DNA from: Palsa-744 sp036498265
Lineage (GTDB): Bacteria > Actinomycetota > Thermoleophilia > Solirubrobacterales > Solirubrobacteraceae
Length of the DNA stretch: 64,000 nt
Direction of reading: 5' to 3'
Assembly: GCA_036498265.1 (NCBI GenBank)
Contig: DASYFT010000007.1
Coordinates: 4,111-68,110, forward strand
In this document: piece by piece, positions 48,605 to 56,453 of the stretch
Numbering within the stretch: the stretch's first letter is position 1
Layout of the letters: the number at the start of each line of letters is the position of its first letter
The notes under the pieces: model-generated
The model's database searches: none
What the model was told of the DNA's origin: nothing
The model's input: the letters and a program-made list of their open reading frames with translations, nothing else
Position numbers and translations under genes: made by a program

Positions 48605-49396
48605 TCAGCGCTTCTCGCGCTGGCCCTCCTCCATCTGACGTGTGATCTCGTGCGAGCCGAGCCTGCGCGCCACGCTCGCGGCCAGCTCGGGCGCGAGGCT
48701 GCCGAAGATGGCGCCGGCGCGCAGCGGGAGCGGAGCGACGTCTACCTCGCCGCGATCGTGCTCGATCGCGCGCACTACGGCCTTGGCGACGTCGTCCGGG
48801 GTTCGGGTTCCCACACCGGGGGGGAGGCTCACTTCAGCCTCGGCGAACATGCCGGCGTCGCGGATGAAGCCTGGGAACACGGTTGAGACCCCGACGCCCG
48901 CGCCGCGCAGGTCGGACCGCAGCGCCGAGGCGAACCCGCGCAGCCCGTACTTCGTCGCGTTGTAGATCGCCGTGCCCGGAGTGGCGGTCTTGCCCGCAAG
49001 CGAGGACATGAACAGGAGATGACCCCGGCGACGCGAGACCATGCCCGGCGCGAGCTCGTGGGCGAGCACGATCGGAGCGCGCAGGTTGACGTCCAGCGCG
49101 CGGTCGATCTCCGCGACGGAGAAGGAGTCGAGCGTTCCTGCGGCGGGGAGCGCGGCGTTGGCCACCAGGATGTCCACCTCGCCTGCGTCGCGGACGAGCT
49201 GCTCGAGCTGCTCGGGCACGCACAGGTCGACCACGAGCGTCCGGGCGCCGAGCTCGGCGGCCAGCTCGTCCAGGACGCCGGAGCGGCGGCCGGTCAGGAT
49301 GAGCTTCCCGCCACGCGCCGCCAGACTGCGGGCGATCGCGTGGCCGATTCCTCCGCTGGCGCCGGTGAGCAGGACGGTGCAACCAGAGATCTGCAC
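48605..49396 (-). CDS. Short-chain dehydrogenase/reductase
   Basis: A 263-residue SDR with the cofactor motif TGASGGIG, VANAALP in place of NNAG, the catalytic serine in LFMSSLAG and the YNATK motif. Arg after the second strand (TGRRSG) suggests NADP preference. The substrate is unknown. Its sequence resembles actinobacterial SDRs acting on lipids or steroids, which is a weak inference. GTG 49396 is chosen because TAGGCT lies 8 bases upstream. It is divergent from miaA with 19 bases between starts. Confidence 0.88.
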   Translation of the reverse strand: MQISGCTVLLTGASGGIGHAIARSLAARGGKLILTGRRSGVLDELAAELGARTLVVDLCVPEQLEQLVRDAGEVDILVANAALPAAGTLDSFSVAEIDRALDVNLRAPIVLAHELAPGMVSRRRGHLLFMSSLAGKTATPGTAIYNATKYGLRGFASALRSDLRGAGVGVSTVFPGFIRDAGMFAEAEVSLPPGVGTRTPDDVAKAVVRAIEHDRGEVDVAPLPLRAGAIFGSLAPELAASVARRLGSHEITRQMEEGQREKR

Positions 49397-49404
49397 TAGC
49401 TGTG

Positions 49405-49410
49405 AGCCTA
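49405..49410 (-). promoter_or_regulatory. -10 hexamer of the SDR gene, leaderless type
   Basis: TAGGCT on the minus strand, 8 bases before the GTG start; it lies in the 19 bases shared with miaA. Confidence 0.5.
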
Positions 49411-49415
49411 TCCGC

Positions 49416-50315
49416 ATGCGGATCATCGCGCTGTTCGGCCCGACAGGCGTCGGCAAGACCTCCGTGGCGCTCGCCCTGGCCACTCTGCTGCGCGAGCGCG
49501 GCGAGGACCCGGTGGCCGTGTCGGCGGACGCGCTGCAGGTCTATGAGGGCCTCGAGACGCTCACCGGCGTGGCCGCGCCGGCCGAACGCTCGCTGCTCGA
49601 ACACCGGCTCGTCTCGTTTCTGCCGATCGACGCGACGTTCAGCGTCGGCCAGTACGCCGAGCTCGCCCACGCGGAGATCGACGGCCTGCTGGCCGGCGGC
49701 AGGAGGCCGGTGGTCGTGGGCGGCACGGGCCTCTACCTGCGGGCGGCTCTCACGGAGCTCGACCTGCGCCCGCCGCCGCCCGAGGGCCTGCGCGAGCACT
49801 GGAGCGGTGAGCTCGAGAGGCGCGGGCCGGTGCGCCTGCACGCGCAGCTGTCCGAGCTCGCGCCGTGGGCTGCGGCCGAGATCGACCCGAACGACCGTCA
49901 GCGTGTGGTGCGAGCGCTCGAGCTGCTCGATCTCGGCGAGCTCGAGCCGCCGGAGGGGCCGTCGCAGCTGTGGAGCGAGGAGCTGCGTCACCCGACGCTG
50001 CTGGCGGGCCTGACGATGGACCGCGAGGCGCTCTACGCGGCGATCGACGCCCGCGTTGAGGCCATGATCGCCGCGGGCGCCGCGGAGGAGGTCCGCAGGG
50101 CACACGCCGCCGGGGCGTCGGAGACGGCCCGCAAGGCGCTCGGCTTCGAGGAGCTGCTCAGGGGAGACGTGGACGGGATGAAGCGCCGCACGCGCAACTA
50201 CGCCAAGCGCCAGCTGACGTGGATGCGGAAGCTGGCCGGCGTCCGCGTGGTCGACGTGACCGGTCGCGATCCGGCCACGGTGGCGCGCGAGATCCTAGAC
50301 TCCGGCGCTCGATGA
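49416..50315 (+). CDS. miaA: tRNA dimethylallyltransferase
   Basis: A 299-residue enzyme adding a dimethylallyl group to A37 of tRNAs, the substrate of MiaB. The P-loop is FGPTGVGKTSV; SADALQVYEGL and VVGGTGLYLRA follow, and the C-terminal RTRNYAKRQLTWMRKL is the tRNA-binding region. The usual DSMQ/DSRQ is ADALQ here. The stop overlaps the dapF ATG (ATGA). Confidence 0.94.
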   Translation: MRIIALFGPTGVGKTSVALALATLLRERGEDPVAVSADALQVYEGLETLTGVAAPAERSLLEHRLVSFLPIDATFSVGQYAELAHAEIDGLLAGGRRPVVVGGTGLYLRAALTELDLRPPPPEGLREHWSGELERRGPVRLHAQLSELAPWAAAEIDPNDRQRVVRALELLDLGELEPPEGPSQLWSEELRHPTLLAGLTMDREALYAAIDARVEAMIAAGAAEEVRRAHAAGASETARKALGFEELLRGDVDGMKRRTRNYAKRQLTWMRKLAGVRVVDVTGRDPATVAREILDSGAR

Positions 50316-51193
50316 GGTTCGAGAAGTGGCAGGCGCTCGGGAACGACTATCTGATCATCGAGCGGGATGAGCTCCCGTTCGAGCTGACGCCCGCGCGCAT
50401 CCGGCGGCTCTGCGAGGGCCATTTCGGCGTGTTCGCAGATGGCGTCCTGGTCCTGGCGGCGCCGGAGGACCCGACCAACGTGGCCGACCTGCGGATCTTC
50501 AACCCCGACGGTTCCGAGGCCGCGCTGTCGGGCAACGGAGCGCGCGAGGCCATCATGTACCTGCGCCGGCGCGGGTGGACCGATCAGGACTCGTTCTCGA
50601 TCGCGACCGCCGCCGGTGTCATCCGCCCGACGATCACCGGCCCGGATACCTGCACGGTTGACATGGGCAGCGCTTCACTCTCCTCCGCCGACTTCCCGGC
50701 GGGCGCACCGGACGGCCTCGGCGAGGTGGAGTCCGACGGGCGGCGGTGGTCCTTCCGCCATGTTTGGATCGGCAACCCGCAATGCGCGATCCACGTGGGG
50801 TCACGCGCCCGGCTCGAGGAGCTGGACCTCGGCGCGATCGGACCGGCGATCGAAGCGGACGCCCAGTTCCCCAATCGCACGAACGTGTCGTGGTACAGCG
50901 AGCTCGAGCCGGCGCCGGGCGATGGCCGGGCGCGCATCCGCGCCCGGATCTTCGAGCGCGGGGTGGGGGAGACGCTCTCCTCGGGAACGGGGGCGAGCGG
51001 CGCGGCGATCGCGCATCTGCAGGAACGCGGCGCGCAGACCCGTGACGGGCGGGTCGTCGTGCTGCTCGACGGCGGCGAGCTGGAGGTCGAGGTGGGGGAG
51101 GACCTGCGGGTCAACCTGACAGGCTGGGCAAGGCCCGTGTTCGAAGGCCGCCTGAGCGAAGACTTCACAAAGGAGCTGCATGAGACCGAGTAG
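50312..51193 (+). CDS. dapF: Diaminopimelate epimerase-fold protein with Ser at both catalytic Cys positions
   Basis: A 293-residue DapF homologue of normal length in a normal context (miaA-dapF-dapL). DapF interconverts LL- and meso-DAP with two cysteines acting as acid and base. Here the first motif reads EAALSGNGARE, with Ser73 where Cys73 is expected, and the second reads GETLSSGTGAS, with Ser224 in place of the partner cysteine. The surrounding residues (NPDGSEA, FERGVGET, NRTNVSW) are well kept, so the fold and substrate site look intact. Epimerase activity by the standard mechanism is doubtful. The stop overlaps dapL by 14 bases. Confidence 0.9.
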   Translation: MRFEKWQALGNDYLIIERDELPFELTPARIRRLCEGHFGVFADGVLVLAAPEDPTNVADLRIFNPDGSEAALSGNGAREAIMYLRRRGWTDQDSFSIATAAGVIRPTITGPDTCTVDMGSASLSSADFPAGAPDGLGEVESDGRRWSFRHVWIGNPQCAIHVGSRARLEELDLGAIGPAIEADAQFPNRTNVSWYSELEPAPGDGRARIRARIFERGVGETLSSGTGASGAAIAHLQERGAQTRDGRVVVLLDGGELEVEVGEDLRVNLTGWARPVFEGRLSEDFTKELHETE

Positions 51194-52352
51194 TCGCCTG
51201 GATCGCATCCCGCCGTACGCGTTCGCCCAGCTGGAGGCGAAGATCGCGCAGAAGCGCGCGGCGGGGATCGACGTGATCAGCCTCGGCATCGGCGACCCGG
51301 ACCGACCGACGCCGCCGCTGATCGTCGAGGCCATGCAGGAGGCGGTGACCGAGCCGGAGACCCACCGGTATCCCTCCAACCGCGGCCGGGAGGACTTCCG
51401 CGGCGCCGTCCGTGACTTCTATGAGCGCCGCTTCGATGTCGGCCTGGACCCGGCCTCGGAGATCATCCCCGCGATCGGCGCGAAGGAGGCGATCTTCAAC
51501 CTCAACCTCGCGTTCCTCGACCCGGGCGACTACGCGCTGGCCGCGGACCCGGGCTACCCCGTCTACACCGGGGGCCCGTGGCTCGCCGGCGGTGAGCCCG
51601 TGCTGATGGCCCTCGAGCCTGAGCACGGCTTCGCCCCCGACCTGGACGGGATCGAGGAGGAGGTCGCGCGGCGGGCGAAGCTGATGTTCCTGAACTACCC
51701 GAACAACCCGACCGGCGCGGTGGTGCCGGAGGGCTTCTTCGAGCGGGTGGTCGAGTTCGCGCGCGCCCACGACATACTCGTCGTCCACGACAATGCGTAC
51801 TCGGAGATCGCCTTCGACGGCTACCGAGCGCCGTCGTTCCTTGCGACCCCCGGCGCCAAGGAGGTGGGCATCGAGGTCTTCTCGCTGTCCAAGGGGTACA
51901 ACATGACCGGCTGGCGCTGCGCGGTCGTGGTCGGCAACTCCGAGGCCCTCGAGACCTACTGGCGGCTGAAGACGAACATCGACTCGGGGCTGTTCGAGGC
52001 GGTCCAGCTCGCCGGGGTGGCGGCACTGTCACCGGACGCCGACGCCGAGGTGGCGTCGATGAACGAGCTCTACCGCCGCCGCCGCGACCTCGTGTGCGAG
52101 GCACTGCGAGGGATCGGGGTGCGCGTGCGCCCGCCGCACGGCACGATCTACGTGTGGGCCCCCGTGCCCGAGGGCTTCGCGAGCTCCGCGGCCTACTGCG
52201 AGCATGTGCTCGAGCAGGCAGCCGTGGTGCTCTCGCCGGGCGCGATCTACGGTCCCGCGGGAGAGGGCTGGTTCCGGATCTCGCTGACGACCCCCGACGA
52301 CCGGCTGACGGAGGCGGTGGAGCGCCTCGGCGCCCTCGCCGAGAGGTCCTAG
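51180..52352 (+). CDS. dapL: LL-diaminopimelate aminotransferase-type PLP enzyme
   Basis: A 390-residue fold-type I aminotransferase. The PLP lysine is in SLSKGYNMTGWR; LNYPNNPTG, DNAYSEIAFDG and the arginine in GWFRISLT are present. The sequence resembles LL-DAP aminotransferases, which make LL-DAP directly from tetrahydrodipicolinate. Coupling to dapF and the dapA/dapB genes upstream support that role, giving the short DAP route without succinylated intermediates. A general aspartate-type aminotransferase remains possible. AGGAG lies 4 bases before the ATG. Confidence 0.85.
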   Translation: MRPSSRLDRIPPYAFAQLEAKIAQKRAAGIDVISLGIGDPDRPTPPLIVEAMQEAVTEPETHRYPSNRGREDFRGAVRDFYERRFDVGLDPASEIIPAIGAKEAIFNLNLAFLDPGDYALAADPGYPVYTGGPWLAGGEPVLMALEPEHGFAPDLDGIEEEVARRAKLMFLNYPNNPTGAVVPEGFFERVVEFARAHDILVVHDNAYSEIAFDGYRAPSFLATPGAKEVGIEVFSLSKGYNMTGWRCAVVVGNSEALETYWRLKTNIDSGLFEAVQLAGVAALSPDADAEVASMNELYRRRRDLVCEALRGIGVRVRPPHGTIYVWAPVPEGFASSAAYCEHVLEQAAVVLSPGAIYGPAGEGWFRISLTTPDDRLTEAVERLGALAERS

Positions 52353-52355
52353 ACT
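52350..52355 (+). promoter_or_regulatory. Candidate -10 of hflX
   Basis: TAGACT, 9 bases before the ATG of hflX, overlapping the dapL stop. Confidence 0.45.
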
Positions 52356-52364
52356 GGATGGTGA

Positions 52365-53678
52365 ATGGATAGAAGCCGCAATGGCCGTAGCGCCACGACG
52401 CGGAGCACCACCAACGGCTCCGCAAACGGAACCGAGCCGACGCAACGCGCGCGACAGCGCGCGTTCTGCATCGCGGCACTGCCCGAGGGCGAGGACCTGT
52501 CGGAGCTGGGCGAGCTCTTGCGCACGGCCGGCGTGGCGGTCGCGGGCGAGCTGATCCAGCGCCGGGACCAGCCGCACCCGAACACCTACCTGGGGCCGGG
52601 CAAGGTGGCGGAGGCGAAGGCCGCGGCGATCGCGAGCGACGCCAACCTGATCGCCTGCGACGACGAGCTCACCGCGCGCCAGGAGCGCAACCTGGAGGAG
52701 GCGATCGGGCTGCCGGTCGTCGACCGGACGACCGTCATCCTCGACATCTTCGCCTCGCACGCGGGCACGGCCGAGGGCAAGTTGCAGGTGGAGCTGGCGC
52801 AGCTCGAGTACAACCTGGCGCGCATGCGCGGGCTGTGGAGCCATCTCGAGCGGCTCGGCGGCGGGATCGGCACGAGAGGACCCGGCGAGACCCAGATCGA
52901 GACCGACCGGCGCCTCGCGCGTGACCGGATCGCGACGTTGCGCCGGCGCCTGGAGCACGTGACCGGCACGCGCGCGGTCCAGCGGGCGGAGCGCGAGCGT
53001 GCCGAGCTGCCGACGATCGCCCTGGTCGGCTACACCAACGCCGGCAAGTCGACGCTCCTGAACGCTCTCACCGGCGCGGAGGTCGGCGTCCGCGACCGTC
53101 TCTTCCACACGCTCGACCCGACCACCCGCTCGCTGCGCCTGGCCGGGAGGCCATACCTGCTGACGGACACGGTGGGCTTCATCAGCAAGCTCCCCCACCA
53201 GCTGGTCGACGCGTTCGGCGCCACGCTCGAGGAGACACGCAGGGCCGAGCTGCTCGCGCACGTGCTCGACGGCTCGGCGCCGGAGGAGCAGGTGGCGATG
53301 ATGCGCCGCTCGGTCGAGCAGACGCTCGAGGAGATCGGCGCGGGCGAGCGGCCGCGCCTGCTGGTCCTCAACAAGATCGACCTGCTCGACGACGCTGCGC
53401 GCGAGGACCTGCGACTGCGGCATCCGGACGCCGTGCTCGTCAGTGGCGTGACAGGCGAGGGCCTCTCGGAGCTGGGGGAGCGGATCGAGCGGGAGCTGGC
53501 TCACAGCCTGCGCCGGGTCGACCTGCTCGTTCCCTATGCCGACGGCGGCAGCCTGGCCGAGCTACACGACGCGGCCGGCGAGGTCAGCCGCGAGAACACG
53601 CCGGACGGCGTCCGCGTGAACGCCCTGGTCCCGGCACAGCTCGCCGAGCGCCTGGCCCGGTTCGCCGTCGCCTCCTAG
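52365..53678 (+). CDS. hflX: GTPase HflX
   Basis: A 437-residue ribosome-associated GTPase that splits stalled or hibernating ribosomes. The N-terminal HflX domain contains PNTYLGPGKV and RMRGLWSHLERLGGGIGTRGPGE, and the G domain has VGYTNAGKST, DTVGFI and NKIDLL. A low-complexity Ser/Thr/Asn stretch occupies the first 25 residues. Gene order miaA-dapF-(dapL)-hflX echoes the miaA-hflX link seen in many bacteria. Confidence 0.94.
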   Translation: MDRSRNGRSATTRSTTNGSANGTEPTQRARQRAFCIAALPEGEDLSELGELLRTAGVAVAGELIQRRDQPHPNTYLGPGKVAEAKAAAIASDANLIACDDELTARQERNLEEAIGLPVVDRTTVILDIFASHAGTAEGKLQVELAQLEYNLARMRGLWSHLERLGGGIGTRGPGETQIETDRRLARDRIATLRRRLEHVTGTRAVQRAERERAELPTIALVGYTNAGKSTLLNALTGAEVGVRDRLFHTLDPTTRSLRLAGRPYLLTDTVGFISKLPHQLVDAFGATLEETRRAELLAHVLDGSAPEEQVAMMRRSVEQTLEEIGAGERPRLLVLNKIDLLDDAAREDLRLRHPDAVLVSGVTGEGLSELGERIERELAHSLRRVDLLVPYADGGSLAELHDAAGEVSRENTPDGVRVNALVPAQLAERLARFAVAS

Positions 53679-53795
53679 AAACTGTCCCGCCGTTCTCTCC
53701 GGAGGTGGCCGAACCCGGTCGTCGCGCTCTTCGCGGATCGGTTCCCATACGCCGCTTTCGAGCTGTTCGAACGGCCCAGTTCGGCCCAGCTACGG

Positions 53796-53820
53796 TAGTG
53801 ATTGCATCTTGCAACCACTA
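53796..53820. promoter_or_regulatory. 25-bp palindromic operator before the reductase gene
   Basis: TAGTG-A-TTGCA-TCT-TGCAA-C-CACTA: outer arms of 5 and inner arms of 5 pair exactly, with a single A/C mismatch per side and a TCT centre. It overlaps the end of a TACGGT candidate -10 (53791-53796) and ends 12 bases before the ATG, so a bound protein would cover the start of transcription. No regulator gene is adjacent. Confidence 0.7.
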
Positions 53821-53832
53821 TGAAGGAGAGCA

Positions 53833-54474
53833 ATGGGCCAGGTACGCGTCGATCTGAACATCTCCCTCGACGGCTACGCGAGCACCACCGACCAGACCCC
53901 GGAGGACCCGATCGGCAAGGACTGGGACCGCCTGGTCGCGGCGTACGTCGCGACCAGGACCTTCCGCGAGCGCGTGCTCGGCCAGTCCGGCGAGGGCACC
54001 ACGGGTCTCGACGACGACTACACCGCGGCGTACTTCGAGGGCGTCGGCGCCGAGATCATCGGTGCGGGCATGTTCGGACTGCACCTGCACCCCGGTGACC
54101 CGGACTGGCAGGGGTGGTGGGGACCGAACCCACCCTTCGGCGTCCCTGTCTTCGTGCTCACCCATGAGCAGCGGCCGACGCTCGAGATGGAAGGTGGCAC
54201 CACGTTCCACTTCGTCCAGCAATCCCCCGAGGAGATCCTTGCGCGCGCGAGAGAGGTGGCGGGCGACCTCGACGTCCGCATCGGCGGCGGTGTCTCGGTG
54301 GTGCGGGATTACCTCGCCGCCGGCGTCGTGGACCGACTTCACGTCGGGATCACTCCGATCCTGCTCGGCCGCGGCCAGCGGCTGTGGGAGGACCTCCGCG
54401 AGCTGGAGCAGGGCTACGAGGTCACCAGCGAGGTCTCCCCGAGCGGAACGATCCACGTGACCTTCGCCCGCTGA
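53833..54474 (+). CDS. RibD C-terminal/dihydrofolate reductase-like protein
   Basis: A 213-residue protein of the DHFR-like RibD_C superfamily: N-terminal VRVDLNISLDGYAS, central IIGAGMFGL, GVPVFVLTHEQRP, and C-terminal IGGGVSVVRDYLAAGVVDRLHVGITPILLGRG. Such stand-alone proteins are NADPH-dependent reductases of unknown substrate. The ATG has AAGGAG 7 bases upstream. The strong palindrome upstream suggests tight control by a repressor encoded elsewhere. Confidence 0.88.
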   Translation: MGQVRVDLNISLDGYASTTDQTPEDPIGKDWDRLVAAYVATRTFRERVLGQSGEGTTGLDDDYTAAYFEGVGAEIIGAGMFGLHLHPGDPDWQGWWGPNPPFGVPVFVLTHEQRPTLEMEGGTTFHFVQQSPEEILARAREVAGDLDVRIGGGVSVVRDYLAAGVVDRLHVGITPILLGRGQRLWEDLRELEQGYEVTSEVSPSGTIHVTFAR

Positions 54475-54505
54475 ACCAGAACCACCGTCCCTCCGCCGCG
54501 GGCGT

Positions 54506-54832
54506 CTACCGCTCGTCGCCGCTGCCCGAGAGCACTCCTCGCCGCTGGCGTGAGAGCAGCTTCTCGAGGTTGGCCTGGGCGATCAGCTCGAGGTCGAGAT
54601 CGAGCTCGCTGGCGATCTGGGCGACGTACCAGAGCACGTCGCCCAGCTCCTTCGACATCGCCTGCCGGCGCTCCTCGCTGACCTCGCCGCCGTCATCGCG
54701 GACCACCTTCTTGGCGTGCTCGGCGACCTCGCCAGCCTCGCCGGCGAGACCGAGCGCGGGGTAGGTGAGCCAGGCGGTCCGGGGGTACTGCGCGGTCCTG
54801 CGCGAGAGCTGCTGGTAGTCCGAGAGCTCGAT
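54506..54832 (-). CDS. MazG-like nucleotide pyrophosphohydrolase, non-standard start
   Basis: About 108 residues of the all-alpha NTP pyrophosphatase family: IELSDYQQLSRRTAQYP, GLAGEAGEVAEHAKK and KELGDVLWYVAQIASEL carry the E-x2-E and E-x2-D metal ligands. Members cleave NTPs to NMPs and house-clean odd nucleotides. Homology extends to ATC 54832, yet no ATG, GTG or TTG exists in frame between an upstream TGA and GTG 54706, which would cut off the metal site. A TACGAT lies 7 bases before the ATC, the same spacing as other leaderless starts here, so an AUC start (or a sequence error) is proposed. Confidence 0.8.
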   Translation of the reverse strand: MELSDYQQLSRRTAQYPRTAWLTYPALGLAGEAGEVAEHAKKVVRDDGGEVSEERRQAMSKELGDVLWYVAQIASELDLDLELIAQANLEKLLSRQRRGVLSGSGDER

Positions 54833-54839
54833 GGCCGCG

Positions 54840-54845
54840 ATCGTA
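54840..54845 (-). promoter_or_regulatory. -10 hexamer of the MazG-like gene, leaderless type
   Basis: TACGAT on the minus strand, 7 bases before ATC 54832. Confidence 0.45.
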
Positions 54846-54895
54846 ATACCCGGCGCGGTCGTCGAGGGTGTGGACCGCCCAGTTTGCGAGGAGCC

Positions 54896-55672
54896 TCAGC
54901 GAACCTGGACGCCTGCGGCCCGACCGGCGTTTGCGTGCGCGGCGCGCTCGAGCGAGTCCTCCAGCGGTTCGAGCGCACCGGGCTCCATGCCCAGGGCACA
55001 CGTGATCAGCCAGTCCGCGAACCAGACGTTCTTCGGCAGAAGCGGCCCGTGCAGGTAGGTGCCGATCGTGTTGGCGCTCCTTGCGCCCTCCATGCCGCTG
55101 CGCCCGTCGTTGCCATGGCCCTTGATCACACGCCCCAGCGCCGGCTGGCCCGGGGCGAGGCTCGTGCGCCCGCCGTGGTTCTCGAACCCGACCAGCAGCT
55201 CGGGCCGCGCCTCGTCTCCATCCAGGACGACCTCGATCGCGACGTTGCCGATCAGTCGCGGAGCATCCTCACGCACGGTGTCGATGTCGAGCAGGCCGAC
55301 GCCCTCGATCCGCCGCCCGCCGAGAGTGTAGGAACGGCCGAGCAGCTGGTATCCACCGCACACGCCCAGCACGACGGCGCCGCGGGCCGCCGCGGCTTCC
55401 AGGCCGCCCCGCTTGGTCTCGATGAGATCCGCGGCGCACAGCAGCTGGTCGCGATCCTGGCCGCCCCCGATGTAGAAGAGATCGTGGGCCTCCCCGTCCA
55501 GCGGCTCACCGAGGCCACTGGCGCTCAGCTCGAAGCCGATGCCTCGCCAGGAGCAGCGACGCTCGAGCATCAGAAGGTTGCCGCGATCGGCATAGATGTT
55601 CATCAGGTCCGGGTACAGCGCGCAGACACGCAGCCGGCGGCCGTCCACCGCTGCGGCGCCGTCCTCAGGCAC
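54896..55672 (-). CDS. gatD: Lipid II isoglutaminyl synthase, glutaminase subunit GatD
   Basis: A 258-residue CobB/CobQ-type amidotransferase. The nucleophile is Cys105 in LGVCGGYQLLG; GFENHGGRT and GTYLHGPLLPKN carry the remaining catalytic region. With MurT it amidates D-glutamate of lipid II to D-isoglutamine in the cytoplasm. It is the last gene of the operon kinase-murT-methyltransferase-gatD. The GTG start overlaps the methyltransferase stop by 8 bases. Confidence 0.93.
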   Translation of the reverse strand: MPEDGAAAVDGRRLRVCALYPDLMNIYADRGNLLMLERRCSWRGIGFELSASGLGEPLDGEAHDLFYIGGGQDRDQLLCAADLIETKRGGLEAAAARGAVVLGVCGGYQLLGRSYTLGGRRIEGVGLLDIDTVREDAPRLIGNVAIEVVLDGDEARPELLVGFENHGGRTSLAPGQPALGRVIKGHGNDGRSGMEGARSANTIGTYLHGPLLPKNVWFADWLITCALGMEPGALEPLEDSLERAAHANAGRAAGVQVR

Positions 55673-56453
55673 GGAACATCACGACGACGCTGCCGAGGTG
55701 GTCCTCGGTCGGTGCGACGGAGCGGGTGGGGAGGGGCGTGAGCCCCGCTTCGCGGCCCTCGCGCTCGAGTTGCGAGGCGCCGATGCGAGCCAGCTCGACG
55801 ACATCGCGCTCCCTGGAGAGCTCGACGGGCGGTCGGCCACGTAGAACCCGTCGCTCGCGCACGATCAGGATGCTCGTGATTCGCGTGCGCACGCGTATCG
55901 CGCGGCTCACATAGAGGTCTCCGCCGAAGCGCGCCGCCTCCTCAGTGGGGCCGAGGTCGCCGGCGGCGCAGTCGAACTGCTCGAGCTGGGTGACGATCGC
56001 GCACGCCAGCAGGCCCCCCGGTCGAAGGTGGGCGCGCGCGCGGCGCAGGAACGCGACCCGTTCCGATGAGCCCCCGAACAGCTGGATGGTCTGCATCGCC
56101 GCGATGCACAGCGCGAAGTCGCGCCGCCCCAGCTCGAACGCGCGTGCGTCCGCGCACTGGGTCTCGAGCGCAGGAGCGGAGGCGCGCTCGCGCAGCGCGA
56201 GCAGCAGCTCACGATCGCAGTCGAGCGCCGTGACCCGGTGCTCTTCGCGCAGCAGCTCGAGCGCCACACGGCCGGTCCCGCTTCCGACGTCGAGGATGGC
56301 ACCCGGCGCCCGCCTCGTCTCCGCCGCGGCAAGCTCGCGCCACAGGGGCAGGTCGGCGCGATAGAAGCCGCACTCGACGTCGTGCCAGATCACCTTCGGC
56401 GCCCGTTCGGCGATCTGCGAAGGCGGCACGGTTCGGTCCTCGGTCGAGCTCAC
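55665..56453 (-). CDS. Class I SAM-dependent methyltransferase between murT and gatD
   Basis: A 262-residue methyltransferase with motif I AILDVGSGTGRVALEL, an acidic motif after strand 2 (VTALDCDRELL), ADARAFEL and LRPGGLLACAIV. There is no membrane segment. The start is GTG 56453, which overlaps the murT stop by GTGA (GTG 56459 is also possible). The substrate is unknown. Its tight position between the two subunits of lipid II amidotransferase suggests a cell-wall precursor or a shared regulatory need, but this is inference. Confidence 0.88.
   Translation of the reverse strand: MSSTEDRTVPPSQIAERAPKVIWHDVECGFYRADLPLWRELAAAETRRAPGAILDVGSGTGRVALELLREEHRVTALDCDRELLLALRERASAPALETQCADARAFELGRRDFALCIAAMQTIQLFGGSSERVAFLRRARAHLRPGGLLACAIVTQLEQFDCAAGDLGPTEEAARFGGDLYVSRAIRVRTRITSILIVRERRVLRGRPPVELSRERDVVELARIGASQLEREGREAGLTPLPTRSVAPTEDHLGSVVVMFRA

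Noticed and set aside
53769..53782. GAAC-N6-GTTC as a LexA box upstream of the reductase gene
   Set aside because: LexA sites of this type need a 4-base spacer; six bases do not fit.
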